Origin: Hawksworthiomyces lignivorus
Lineage: Eukaryota; Ascomycota; Sordariomycetes; Ophiostomatales; Ophiostomataceae
Direction of reading: 5' to 3'
DNA: 64,000 bases
NCBI GenBank assembly: GCA_002917075.1
Contig: NTMA01000024.1
Coordinates: 310,001 to 374,000, forward strand
The notes below the pieces were generated by a model that was not told where the DNA came from, did no database searches, and worked only from the letters and a program-made list of their open reading frames with translations. Every line of letters starts with the position of its first letter. The stretch's first letter is position 1. Shown one piece after another: positions 22,990-35,791 of the stretch. Position numbers and translations under genes: made by a program.

Positions 22990-25900
22990 ATGGCTTCATC
23001 GTACGGTCAGACAATGCCGATGGCGCGGCCCGGACAACAACAGATGCCTCCCCCAGCAGCTGCTGCACCGGGTGGCAGCCGTCATGTCCCACATAACGCG
23101 GCCCCCCAAGGGACATTTGCTCCCGGCACCAAAATTCAAGTCGGCAGCCATCGGGTGATTATTCAAAAATATCTGTCCGAGGGTGGCTTCGCGCATGTGT
23201 ACTTGGTCAAACTGCCGACTCCCGTCGATGGCACCGACCTTGCCGTGCTCAAGCGCGTCGCCGTGCCTGATAAGGACGCTCTGCGGGGAATGCGCACCGA
23301 AGTCGAGACAATGAAGCGGCTCAAGGGACACCGTGCTATTGTAACGTACATTGACTCACATGCATCCGAAATGCGCGGCGGCGGCTACGAGGTCTTTCTA
23401 CTGATGGAGTACTGCGACGGTGGCGGGTTAATGGACTTTATGAACACGCGCCTGCAGCACCGCTTGACGGAGCCGGAAATCCTAGCCATCTTCAGCGACG
23501 TAGCTGAGGGCGTGGCTTGCATGCATTACCTCAAGCCACCACTGCTGCACCGCGACTTGAAAGTGGAGAACGTCTTGATAAGTCTGGGCGCCAACACTGG
23601 TGGCGGCAGCAGTAGTCGGAGCACCGGCAGCGGTGCGCGCCGCCGATTCAAGCTCTGTGATTTCGGCTCTGCTGCCCCCCCGAAGCCGGCCCCCGTTTCT
23701 GTTGTCGAATGCCGCCTCATGGACGAAGATGTCCAGAAACACACGACTTTGCAATACCGGAGCCCGGAGATGATCGACGTCTACCGAAGGCAACCAATAG
23801 ATGAGAAATCTGACATCTGGGCTCTTGGTGTGCTTCTGTACAAGCTCTGCTACTATACGACACCTTTTGAAGATCAATCTTCGCAGCTTGCTATTCTAAA
23901 TGCAAGCTATAGATTTCCTAGCCATCCCATCTTTTCTGACCGACTCAAGAGCCTGATCGGTAAGATGATTGTTCGTTCTCATTAGCTTCTAATCGTATCC
24001 CCATGTTAACATGTTCCTTTCTATGAATAGCATCGATGCTACGCGAGAATCAGCAATCTCGACCAAATATTTATCAAGTCCTGCGGGAAGCCTGTGTCAT
24101 GCAAGGCAAAGAAGTTCCAATAAAAGATGTGGGTTATGCTGTGCAAACGGTCCTTTCTTGGGACATCTTACCAAGTTATTGACATCGAGAACAGATCTAC
24201 GCCGGGCGCTCACAGTCTGAACCAAGGGTGACTGAAAGATCTCACACAGCCGACAAATCTTCCTCCACCCCCGTCCCAGTTGTCGGAGCCGTCTTTGCGC
24301 CCCCTACGAAACAGCAGCAAGTCATTCCTGACATAGTTCCTATGCGAAGGGGTCGACCTACAGCTTCGTCGAGCCAGGCTCCCGCGCCAAAACCAAGCCC
24401 ATCCCCCATGCGCGTTACTAGTGGCGACCCTTTTGCTGCACTCGATGCAAAATCGTCAGCGTCCCCCCCCACCGATGAGCTCTCTGCTAGATTTCCGACT
24501 CTCGATCAGTTTTCTTTATTGCATGACCAAGGAGCGCGGTTTACTTTTGAGGAAACTGCTGTGCCTTCGTCTTCTACATTGGCCGCCCCGGAAGCGGAGA
24601 AGACAAGAGACTTAAACCAGAGAGTAGCAGAACGTTTAGCTGATGACGCTTTTGCGTCAAGTTCATCTATGAAATCTGTCCCCCAAGCGACGGCACCAGC
24701 AGCAACCGCTACTGTTGCAGCTGGGAAAATTTCTCCAGGAATTAGCAAATCATCTACGGAGCTTGTCAACGCGAATAACAGATTAGCAAAAGGCGTAGAC
24801 TCATCCCCGGAGAGACGTCCGGTACTGTCCACGTCCCCAAAGAAGGCAACAGAAATGAGTCGAGCATCGGCTATTATATCTAGCACCCCTGAACTACGGG
24901 CCATATCAGCACAGACACAACAACAACAGTCGCAGGGAATTAGTAGTCCAGCGCCAAGACCAAAGATGGTGTCTACTGGAACAATGACATCTCCTTCATC
25001 GACCCCACCTCCGCAGCCGGACAACTCTCGTCGCTCGCAGTATCAAATTTATCATTTCCCCACATCAGATCAACAGCAACCTCTTCGTACTTCGAGCTTG
25101 CCCAGGAAGCAATACCAGGATGTCAGCGGCAGTCGGGATAATAGCAATGAGCTTGGCTCAGTGGCGATGGTGAAATCGCAGTCACAGTCGAAGCATGACC
25201 GCCATCGGTCTTCATCCAGACAGTCGCTTGAAGGGAGCCGTCCGGGTTTAGACACTCTTGAAACCACTACAGTTTCTGGGCCTCCCTTGCCATCACGACC
25301 GCGGCCTGCTAGTGCGTATCTCGAATCAAATATGGACTATCTCCGAGAAAGAGAAGGAAGCGGGAATGGAAGCAGTGGCCGACCACTTCTATCCCCGTCA
25401 TATACTTCTTCGAAGTACAGCGGTGGCGATTTTGCACCGTCTCCATCACCCCGACTCGATTCGAACAGCGATAGCCGAGATGAATTGCCTATTGAGTCTA
25501 ATGTGGAGTACTTGCGGTCCATGGAAGAATCCGACAGCAGACGAGACCGAAGCCAATTTGCAAAGCAGAGCAATAAGCGCTCTAGCCTTACAGCTCTCTC
25601 TGGGACAAAGAACATCCTGGCAGGCAAATTCGGCGATGCCTTTAAGCGATTTGAAACAAATACAAGCAGCGCTCCAGCACCGACCCGTACGCCGTCGCCG
25701 CTGAAGCAACTAGAACGCCAAGATCTCAGCGGCAGGGAATATGGAAGTGGCGGCAACTACGATGACAAGTACTTTGATAATACCGATGACGACAATGAAG
25801 AAGCCCTCGAGGAAGCGGATGACATGACGCCTGAGATGCGCCGAGAGATTGAACGGCGACGCTTGTCCATGGAGGAGAAGCGAGTAGCTGCAGCCGGCGC

Positions 25901-26693
25901 CGAATACCGTCAACGCTTGGCACTGCGAAACACCAGCAACGGAGGAGGAGTTGGGATTAGCGGGGCCGGCTCTGCACCTGTTAACAGCAACAATAACGTG
26001 GATTCAACTCCCTTGCCGAAGAGCATTGGTGGCGTATCAAGAGCAGTGTCAATCCAGAACCGAGTGCAGAGTTTATTGAACGAATCTCAGTCAACTGCCC
26101 ATGTGACTCGCACAGCCCAAGGCTATGGCCATTTCACTGATGATGGCTCATCCGGAGACCCGTCCCAGTCGGGAGGTACAGCTTCATCTATCTCTTCCCA
26201 CTCCAATTTTGATGATCGCCCTGAGATTCGACGGAAACCAGTTGCCGGACGGTCAATGACGCCGTCAGGAGATACTCACCGACAAGGCCCCGCTGCAGGG
26301 CCACCGAAACCGGCAGCGAAACCGAAGCCCATTCATTTGAGCAAGACACTACCCCTCATTAACAAAGAGAACGGGGGAGCCAGTAATACCAATTTAAACA
26401 ATAACGACAGTGGTCGTGTCCGTCCTGGATCACCGAAGATCTCATCGGCGCGGCCAGTCAATATGGGTGTTGGTCACAGCCAGTCTTCTAATTCTCTTAA
26501 TAAGGGCAGCGGGCGAACATCGCAGTCTCAGTTGATTGCCATGGACCTTCCTGGACAACCTGTCCTAGAGGGTATGACCATGCAAGACAAGGACGAGTAC
26601 ATTCGAGACTTTACGCGGCGGTTTCCCAGCCTGACGACGATTGAAATGGTTGAACGTGATCTGGCAGCAGAAGAACAAGATAGGATCCGGTGA
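22990..26693 (+). CDS. Ark/Prk (NAK/Numb-associated) family Ser/Thr kinase
   Basis: Three exons: 22990-23959, 24031-24128 and 24195-26693 (TGA), giving 1188 residues. The kinase domain (about residues 50-345) has the glycine loop SEGGFAHVYLV, catalytic Lys near 87, HRDLKVENVLI with Asp189, DFGSA with Asp224, TLQYRSPEMIDVYRRQPI and WALGVLLYKLCYYTTPFE. After splicing it closes with LRENQQSRPNIYQVLREAC, diagnostic for the Ark1/Prk1/AAK1/GAK group. Residues 205-217 hold a Gly/Ser insert between HRD and DFG. The remaining 800 or so residues are disordered, rich in Ser, Pro, Gln and Asn, with many SxxP and PxxP patches, as in other fungal members. Family members phosphorylate endocytic adaptors (Pan1, Sla1, AP-2 types) at cortical actin patches. 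Donor GTGGGT in intron 2 is atypical but restores KDIYAGRSQSE. Confidence 0.9.
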
Positions 26694-29600
26694 GAAGACT
26701 AGGGCATGGGTACATGCTTGCATCTATTCTTCATAGCATTGCTTTGTGCATTTGATGATTTTTTTTTGGGGCGACATTTTTGCTTTTTACTTTTTAAATA
26801 GAACTATTCTCGTTTGGAGAGTGACAGTGAGGAGAATAAAGTAAAGATATGCTACTTCAAGCGTTAATGCAAGCTTCACATCTAAAACCAGATCCAAGAT
26901 CAGCCTTGCCACATTCAGCTCTTCTCCAGCCACGGCAGATGTCTCCTATGGTGCTTTGTGACAGTATAGATATCTTTAATATGAAGCTTGTATCCCTAAT
27001 ATAAGAATCTTCCCTTATAGAATTCCTTGGCCTTTCGATTTGTTTCTATATTCTAACACAGCGATAGTGTGATTGATACAATTTCTCTACTACTATAGTG
27101 TATTAAATGTGCCTGAGATTTTATACGAAGTTGCTCACTGGGTGGCCATTGTTTCGTCTCGTTTGTTGGCTAACGCCATATTTGGATTTCATACACAGCG
27201 AGATGCATGTCGAAGCCTAAACAAAGGCCACGTAAATATATTCATGTAGTATATGGAGACAAGAGGAACTGGACGGAGAAAAAGGCACAAAAGATTAAGA
27301 CAACTACTATCTCAAAAGACAACGCACCTGAAAATGGCCGTCTCCAAGAACATCCCATGCAAGAATTTAACTTTCTCCAGGCACAGCAGACCTCTCTGAG
27401 AATCTGAGGGCACGTTCTCTGTCAGTGAAATACAACGGAAGGAGCCCTCACACTTCTGTTAGATATCCTCTCCCGATATCACAACCGCATATTTAGCGAT
27501 GACTACAGTAATTTGTCCCGACTTGTATTGAGTTCGAATCTTATTGGTCCACCGCAAGCATAAAATATGAGAACATTTACTGCTGCAGCGAGATGGCGCT
27601 GAGTATAATAAAATTAACAATAGCCTCTAGCACAGATCAGCTACGAATGATATACAACATGGCGGTAAATTTACAACAATGTCTTTTCAAGAGGCGCTCT
27701 GAAGTTTCAAATGATTTGGTCTCAATGAGAAGGCCTTCGCACGGCGTGGTGGTATCGACATAGCCAAACGCTGTTTAGATGCATTGATGTGAAGCGCTAA
27801 TTAATATGTTGAGCTAAGAAATAGATTTAGAGGCAGATAAAGACCTCTTGTGAGAAAATGGCACGGGTCAAGGCCACTGACCCAACACTGTTTCATATAT
27901 TTAAGAGAGGTAATTGTTGTCAGTGTCCATTGAGCTTTTTTCCTTTTTTTTTTCAATTCGATTTCCTCTGGAGATAACTAACTTGCAAACCTATTCAAAG
28001 CTTAAGTGCAAGGCTATCGTTGAGGCGACGTTTTCAGGCAAATTCGTGACACTGTAGAATGTTCACCATGCCAAAAACATTATCAAAACAGGATTAGCGC
28101 ATGCGGGTGCTACCGGACCGTTACATTTTCTACAGAATATTGAGCTAGTATCGGCTTACGGAGCACCCATATATTAAGGAGGGTAGACGGTAACCAGACA
28201 GTGGGTAAAAACATCTGTCTTGGCATCGAGTTAGCTCGAAATTATTGTCCGTGCTTCCACTACCCATAGGTTAGCCAAACGTCAAACTGGCTGAAGGTGG
28301 GTTGTGCTTTAGTGGCTAGAGCGCTTCACTGCAGACGAAGAGATTCGCATTCAATCCATGACAATCCTAGATGACATTTGATGTACTAGTATGTACTGAT
28401 TCCCCTGGAAATTTTATAGCCTAATTTTCTTCTTCCCCAAAAGGGAGGCACACCTACAAGCTTATGTCCTGTTTTCGCTTCATTGGAAATAAATACTAAC
28501 CCACAACACAAACCACTCCCGAAATATTTCCACAACCTGTTTCCGGCAGCATGACAAAGTAAGAATAGAAGCTTGGAAATAACATTAAAACGATACAGGG
28601 TCAGCCGCTACATGCGTCTGAATATGATGGTAAAAGTCTTAGGGAGACATAATTTTATTTTTGAGCGTTAGGTTAAATAGTGTATATGATTTTCCAGCAT
28701 ATATATAATCAATAAATCCACGAAGCATCCAATATCTAGGCTCGTTGGACATGAAGAACTGCATTGGAATGCATATATCGTGTTTACTTTGGCCTTTCTT
28801 AGTTTCGGGCTTCGTCATCTTTTTGAATGGTATTGATAGAAAATGCCTCATATAGATAATACGAGGTTCTGTCACGCAAATACTCAGTGGTTGAACCGAA
28901 ATTCCAACAACCACCATTGTTCTGCAAACGTATAGGCTGTGACTGCCGAAATGTACCAATGATAGATCCACACATCTAGCCTAGGACTGTTTAAACTATA
29001 GGACGGTAGGAATGGATAGACAAAGAGACAGAAAACGAGAAGGCCAGATGGAAATGTACACCAGGAAATAAAATGAGAAGTCGTAAAGTGCGAAGTTGGA
29101 AGGATACATCTTGCGTATCAGGGTCAGCTATCTTGTGGCCTACCCGACTGATCTCGCCTTCGAAACTATATTCCTTCGTTTAAAATTCATTTAAAAAGAG
29201 CTGGAATACAGAAGGGGAAACGAGAACCGAATGTCACCAACACATATTCTTTAACAGAGCAGCAGGATTTGCGCGGGAGTCATTATTCTCTAAAGTAATA
29301 ATCTTACGTTCCAGTTCCAAATTTTTCGCTTGATAAGCCAACAGAGAAAAGAAGGTGGATCATTTCCAGAAATAAAAAATAAAGACTATTAAACAAAACG
29401 GCATATAAAGAACGACAGAAAACAAGGGGAAGAAAAACGGCTGACGTGCCCAAACCGACATAATTACACGATGGAACCTCCTTCATTTGGATTCATCACT
29501 CCACCTTCCATAAGACAGCTCAAATTTAGCTAACTCAACCGAGGTATCTAATAGAAGGTAGCATGATACGGAGTATGAGTACATGGCCTCTTGTTAGTGA

Positions 29601-31854
29601 TTATGCGCGTCCAAGACCCCAGATTGATATACCGGCACTAATCTTTATATCTGCTTCACGTTGTACGGAGTACGGGACAGTAAGTGGTCTGTGCACAGTA
29701 ATGAAAAACGACAGCTCTGGTCCTCCATCCTAGCTCTCTTCTCAACTTCAGAAGGGGTGTAACTATGTATAAGAGGGACACTTTCAACACCTCTTGCTAG
29801 CTTCATTTTCCCTGTCCTCCTTGTCCTGTCTTCTGTCGCCATCTTATCGGTCCTTGTCTTGACCGTTACTCTTTTCAGTATCCCTCGACCCCGAAACCTG
29901 CATTCGAACCATTACGTTATATATTTACCGTGTTGTTCTATCTACCACGTGCTGACTGCTGCCAGCACAGCCACCTGGCTCCTCATTTCCTGCTTTTCCT
30001 TATTTTTAACCTCCCACATGTCGTTCTGAGACCTCGTCATCTGCCCTTCCCCTTTTTTCGATCTTGTTTGCTTTATCCACATTTTTTGTACCGTATATTT
30101 TATAGTCTTCCATATACTTTCCCACAATCTTTTTTTTTTTCTCGATTCAGTTTTCTTTCCGTAATGTTATCTCCATTTCTCTTCATATTTTTAGACAATT
30201 ATGAGGAGAAAGTGTGCTAAAAAAAAGTCTACGGAGCATGCATTTTGCTTGCATGCTTTTCTGAGCGCTTGATTGTTGCAAAAAGAGAGCTCCCAAAAAG
30301 CATTTGTTCCCAGAGTAAGATGACGTTGACAGCTCTTCTAAGAGCTTTATATGTCGCCCAATCAGCAACGACAGCACACAAGCCCTTGTGCGAACTTTTG
30401 AAAATTAAGTTTTTCGGAGACTAGTGGATCTCTACCCGGTTTTGAAGAAGGAGTGGGTATCACTCCTATGTAGTTCCATGTGGTTGGTTTGTATTAATGC
30501 TCTGTGCTGGCCTGTGGCATCCCGGTTCGTTTTCTGACTTTATCAAACTTCCGCATGGCTAATATCACCGTGAGGAGGCCTCTCTATTCCGATGTTTTGA
30601 ATTGTCTCGTGTTGCCTTTTTTCGCCCTGCGTACTATTTTGGCTCCATTAATCTATTGAGCCCGCCTGCAAGTTTAGGTACAGATACAAATTTTACAAGA
30701 ATGCCGATGGGAAACTAGCGGAGACAAAGAAAATTCCGAGGTGTAGGTTAGAAAAGTTGACTACAAAGGGACTAAGAAAGCGACAAGGAGGAATACAGAG
30801 TGGGAATCAAAGCCTACGCTAATAACGGAAATTCAACGGAGAGACATTAAGAGGAAGATACAGCACACATAGTATCCCACGCCCATGGTGAACATTACAT
30901 ATGAGAAAAGCAGAGCTAAAGTAATGCATATAAAAGCAAATCAGCTGCCTGAAACGGAAGAGCTTGTCAATAGAACCGGAAAACAAAGAGGAGATGGTCT
31001 AAGGAATGTTTCTGATCATGCATTAGAAAAGAGCAGCAGCTTATATCGCCTAAGATAGCTGGGTGTGACGAAGGAAAGGAGGCGGAGTGCAAATAAGAAA
31101 AAATCTAGAAATGAAGAGGTGTAGAAAACAAAATAATTAACAGGTAATCAAAAGGTCCTTGCGCCTTAGACCCTTTTTCCATTTCAAATTTTCTGTTTAC
31201 AACCCTCGTTCCTGCGGACTGTCACAAATAAAGGATCGAGGAATAAACATGACAGCTGATGCAAGTAAGCCATGCGATAACCGTCATTGCAACAGGTTAG
31301 CAAGCGCCAACGAAAAATGCCTCTTTCCGGCATCCCTAAACAGATATTCCGAGTAATTAGACGAAGATCTCATGGAAGATAGTAAACTTTGACAAAAAAT
31401 TGGGAGTGTAATAGAAACTCGGTTTAGCTGTAGACGCTGCGCTTACAGCTGAAAGGATATCCACTATATAGCGAGAATTATAATGGTGGAAAAGCACAAG
31501 CAAAGAAAGAAAGACAAAGGGGTGAATTAGAAACAGAAGGACGTAGAAACAACCGCATTAACAGAAGAATAATACCTTCATAATATTATTTCAGTGATTT
31601 GGATTTCATGTAGACAAACACATAAATACCTGCTCGTCGTAAGAATGGCCCTCTTGATCAGAAAGCTCTTTTTTCTCTTATCCACCTCTCCTCTCTTTCT
31701 CCTTCTTTTAAGCAGTCACCGATTGTTATTGCTCATATAAATCTTAATTTTGTTTTGCTTCAATTTCAATCTCGTCGGAAGTATTTCGACCTGCTTAAGA
31801 ACGTCTCATGATATTTCGCTTTGTTCCATAAATATTTTGTTTTATACTATAGCT
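26694..31854. other. Gene-poor 5.2 kb stretch
   Basis: No recognised protein family on either strand; all open frames are short. The only structured signal is the tRNA-Cys-like segment at 28299-28367. Two TACGGAGTA-type motifs lie near 29.6 kb. A strongly pyrimidine-rich strand is seen around 29930-30160. The end (about 31.6-31.85 kb) is probably the leader of the P-type ATPase gene. No transposase, reverse transcriptase or terminal repeats were seen. Confidence 0.55.
28299..28367 (+). pseudogene. tRNA-Cys(GCA)-like relic or SINE head
   Basis: The segment can be laid on a tRNA cloverleaf. Acceptor halves are GGGTTGT (28299-28305) and ACAATCC (28361-28367), with seven pairs including one G-T. 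The D arm is GCTT/GAGC (28306-28309 with 28319-28322). The anticodon arm is CTTC/GAAG around the loop CTGCAGA, anticodon GCA at 28331-28333. A canonical T loop TTCAATC lies at 28350-28356. Positions 8-9 are missing between acceptor and D stem, and the T stem pairs poorly, so it is not a functional tRNA as read. A decayed tRNA-Cys gene or the head of a tRNA-derived SINE are the two readings. Confidence 0.45.
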
Positions 31855-34800
31855 ATGGCTGCTGAGAACACCCTTGCTTGGCAGGAAGGGGACGAAGAAA
31901 AAGGTACTCGCATGTCTCATAGGGACATGTTTATCTTGGAAGATCCTGGATCCAGCCACAATCGCCCACCCGCCCCAGAGAGGCGCCGATCGCGGTCCTC
32001 GCGCCGCTCTATCGAGGTGACTTCTGCTCTACCTATCCAATACCGTACTCTGTATGCTACAACTTAAGCCCAGATATTCTTTGATAACTGGACGAAGAGT
32101 CACTGAGCGCTAATGACATATCAAACAGGTCACAGGATATCGATGAAGCCGAGAGGCAGCGACAAATCGACCAAGCCAAAGCCAAAGATGCCGTGGTCTT
32201 GAGTGAGTGACGCAATCCATAAATGCACACGATTCTAGAAAAAGAGATTCATATCACTATACACTGAAGAGAAGGAAGAAAGGAGCCAAATGTGATTGGT
32301 CCGAACATGAACACATAGACTGATACCTTTTGATAGAGTTTGAGGCCATCGATTGGCACAAAATCAGCGAAAAGCAGGCCCTGGCTCGCCTCGAGACAAA
32401 TCTCACTTCTGGTCTCTCCAGCCAAAGTGCTAACCAACGACTCCATGAGTATGGTAAGAATGCCATGTCGCCATTGCCGAACCCATGGTTCTGGAAGATT
32501 CTGGGCTATTTTTTCAAAGGATTTGGGTCTATTCTCTGCATTGGCGGCATATTAGTATTCCTCTCATGGAAACCGCTGGGCAATCCTGATCCGGCTGTTG
32601 CCAACTTGGCACTCGGCATTGTTCTCATTGCCGTGTTTATCATTCAGGCAGCCTTCAATGGTTGGCAGGATTGGTCGTCGTCGCGCGTTATGCAGTCTAT
32701 CACATCCATGCTTCCTGAATCGTGCCATGTATTACGAGACGGCGTACAGACTGAAATAAGTGCTATCGATCTCGTGCCTGGCGACATCATATTCTTAAAG
32801 GCTGGCAATCGGATACCGGCTGATGTAAGATATGCACTCTCGTCTCATGATATGACCGTCGACCGAGCCGTCCTTACCGGGGAGTCTAAGCCCATTAAGG
32901 CAGCAACTGAATCAACAGACGATAATTATCTGGAAACTCATTGCATTGGCTTGCAAGGTACGCACTGCGTGTCTGGTACTGCGACGGGAGTCGTCGTGGC
33001 TACGGGCGACACGACCGTCTTTGGCCAGATAGCCAAGCTAGCAGGAACGCCAAAGTCGGCGCTGACCACGATTGAGCGTGAGATTTTCCGATTTGTGCTT
33101 CTTATCTTTGCCATTATGGTAGCATGGATTATTATATTGGCCTCTGTTTGGTACCTATTTTCCTGTTGTCGTACATAGTGTTTTGCCTCTCTCTCTCTAT
33201 GATGCAAAACCTGACATTTCTAACTTATATCAAACTTTTGTCTCAATTAGGGGTGGCTGGTTGCACGTATCTCGGTCTCAATGGATCAGTGTTCCACAGC
33301 TCATTGTCAGCTGCGTTAGCGTCGCCATTGCTTACATCCCCGAGGGTCTCCCGATCGCTACGACTGCTAGCTTGACCATCACGGCTAATCTGATGAAAAG
33401 ACAAAAGATCTTATGCAAATCTCTCAAAACTGTAGAGACATTAGGCGCTGTCTCTGTTGTTTGCTCTGACAAGACGGGTACTCTGACGAGGGTACGGCTA
33501 CTAGCTGGTATATTATATCTTGATGTTCTATAATTCTTACTGACTACGCAGAACAAAATGTTTGTCACGGATTTTTCGCTCGGCACAAAGACATACACGA
33601 CAAATGAAGCAAGGGATGCTATCATGGCTCCAAGTCCGACCATTTCTCCACTCCACCAGATCCGGGCTGGTGCCGGTCTTGCCAATGCTGCGGAGTTTGA
33701 TGCGGAGACGCTCAAGCTTCCTCTAACGGAGCGGCGAATTTTTGGTAACGCAACGGATCAAGCTGCTCTGCGCTTATCCGAGAGCCTTGGCTCTGTATCC
33801 CAGTTACGGAATGCCTGGGAGCCAATATTTGACTTGGCTTTCGATAGCAAAAATAAGTTCATGGCTAAGGTGTTTGGGATGTCCGCTCTGCAGCAGCAAA
33901 ATATTATAAATATGTGCATGTCACTTAGCGAAGCTTCCGAGTTTCGCACCGGCGACTCACTACTACTCGTGAAGGGCGCCCCAGACATTCTAATAGACTA
34001 CTGCACGCACGTTGTGCAGGAGGACGGCAGCGTGGCGGCCTTAACACCCGAGACAAGCCAGTCCGTCAAACAACTTAAAGATAAGTGGTCGTCCGAAGGT
34101 CGCCGAGTGATTTTGATGGCGCGCAAAGTACTCAAGCCGGGCGTCGCGGTGCGTGGTGTGTCTGGAGAAAACCTAGAAGACCTCATCTCGAAGGATGTCC
34201 GTCATGATCTGACGCTTGTGGGTTTACTTGCGCTGATCGATCCTCCACGAGAAGAAATACCAGCTGTGATGAAAACGTTGCGAGGTGCCGGTATTCGGAC
34301 GTTTATGGTCAGTTATAGAGCCTTATAGTATCTTCTACTCTTTGCACCATTTTCAGCTAACGTAGAATAGGTCACAGGTGATTTTGGGTTGACGGCCTTA
34401 GCCATTGCTCGCCAATGCGGTATGGTCTTAGAGCCATCGGCCCACGATATTTCAAAACTTGCTCGATTTCCAACAAAGTTGGAGAATGCAGTTGTTGATA
34501 AGAATTCGGTTTGCCATTCTTTCTGGAGCTTTCCGTGGAGAAAGGAAAATAATGGCAGGAAGCACAAACACTCGTCTCATACTTTGCTCATCCCACCCGA
34601 AGCTGCGCTGCTTCTTACGGGCAGCGACCTTATGAAACTCAATGACTTTCAGTGGGAGCAAGTTTGCACTTACCCGGAGATTGTCTTCTCTCGGACCACG
34701 CCAGACCAGAAGCTGCGTATCGTGCGCGAATTTCAGGCGCGAGATCAGATTGTGGCCATGACTGGCGACGGCGTCAATGATGCGCCTGCTCTTAAAGCAG

Positions 34801-35791
34801 CAGATATTGGCATCAGCTTGGCAAGCGGTTCGGATATTGCCATGGAAGCGGCAGACATGGTTCTGCTCGACTCGTTCGGAGCGATTGTGGAAGCTGTGCG
34901 GTACGGTCGTCTGGTATTTGATAACTTGAAGAAGATTATTGCATACTTGCTACCTGCCGGATCTTGGTCCGAATTCTGGCCTGTGTTCACAAACGTGTTC
35001 CTGGGCTTGCCTCAGATTCTGTCTTCTTTCCTCATGATCATTATCTGGTATGTTTCTGGTTTGAACTTAAAGGGTAGGCAGCAAGTTTGTATTGACATTC
35101 GTGTAGCTGCTTCACCGACTGCATTGCTGCCATCGTCCTGGCCTACGAGACACCAGAGGCTGATCTTCTGCTTCGTCCGCCTCGCAACCCCAAGACGACT
35201 AAACTCGTCAACTGGCAACTCATGTTCCACTCGTACGCGTTTGTTGGCACAATAGAGACCGTCCTATCCTTTACCATGTCCTATTGGTATCTTCAGAGTC
35301 ATGGCGTTCCATTTAGCGATATCTGGTTCAAATTCGGTGACAATCCTTCTGGGATCGACCCAGACTACCTCATTGCGCGTATCAACGAAGCAAGTTCCAT
35401 TTACTTCATCAATCTAGTTGTCATGTGAGTAATCGGTGTTGCTATTTTATCTAATCTTCAATGGGGGCACTACGTGCTAATTTTTATAAGGCAATGGTTT
35501 AACTTGATGTCGGTTCGCACTCGCCGGCTGTCGATCTTCCAACATCCACCGGCCTTCAATAAGGAGACACAGAATTTGCTGCTGTTTCCAGCTATAGTGC
35601 TCACTTTGGGTCTTGCCGTCATTTGGCTTTATATCCCACAGCTTCAGAATGTCCTTGGCACATCTGGAGTGCCGATCCAGAACTACTTCTTACCTGCTGC
35701 TCTGGGTTTGGGTGTCCTCTGCCTTGACGAGGCCCGCAAAGCAGCTGTTCGACGGTGGCCCACTGGTGTGCTGGCAAAGATGGCCTGGTAG
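31855..35791 (+). CDS. P-type ATPase, fungal Na,K-ATPase alpha-subunit-like (type IIC)
   Basis: Eight exons: 31855-32016, 32136-32202, 32337-33150, 33251-33491, 33552-34307, 34371-35047, 35107-35424 and 35491-35791 (TAG). Phases close throughout and give 1111 residues. The N-terminal cation-ATPase domain (DWHKISEKQALARLETNL, GLSSQSANQRLHEYGKNA) most resembles Na,K- and H,K-ATPase alpha chains. Other landmarks are the actuator TGES motif, M4 PEGLP, phosphorylation site DKTGTLT with Asp421, nucleotide site KGAPD, hinge GDGVNDAPAL (Asp813), M5 SEFWPVF and the M6 region CCFTDCIAAIVLAYE with the following RPPRNPKT. The family pumps monovalent cations across the plasma membrane; many filamentous fungi carry such genes without a known beta subunit. 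Ion specificity is uncertain because some metazoan cation-binding residues differ (PEGLL is PEGLP, and the first Asp of M6 reads Cys). The last acceptor is an AAG. A downstream small Cys-rich gene follows in the same direction. Confidence 0.9.

Larger units (their letters stand above)
16028..29673. repeat. Dispersed TACGGAGTA-type intergenic motif (four copies)
   Basis: The span covers the dispersed copies, not a continuous repeat. Copies are TACTCCGTAC at 16028-16037, GTACGGAGTAC at 17719-17729, TACGGAGTAT at 29567-29576 and GTACGGAGTAC at 29663-29673. All are in non-coding DNA of the two gene-poor stretches. Similar shorter pieces also occur elsewhere, including inside genes. The motif has a near-palindromic edge (GTAC..GTAC). 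Its function is unknown to me. Confidence 0.6.

Noticed and set aside
22589..23158. 189-codon frame overlapping the kinase start
   Set aside because: Begins at TTG without an ATG near its start, and its downstream half is an out-of-frame reading of the kinase exon.
27520..27545. GTTCGAATC string resembling a tRNA B box
   Set aside because: No A box, anticodon stem or acceptor pairing at the required distance.
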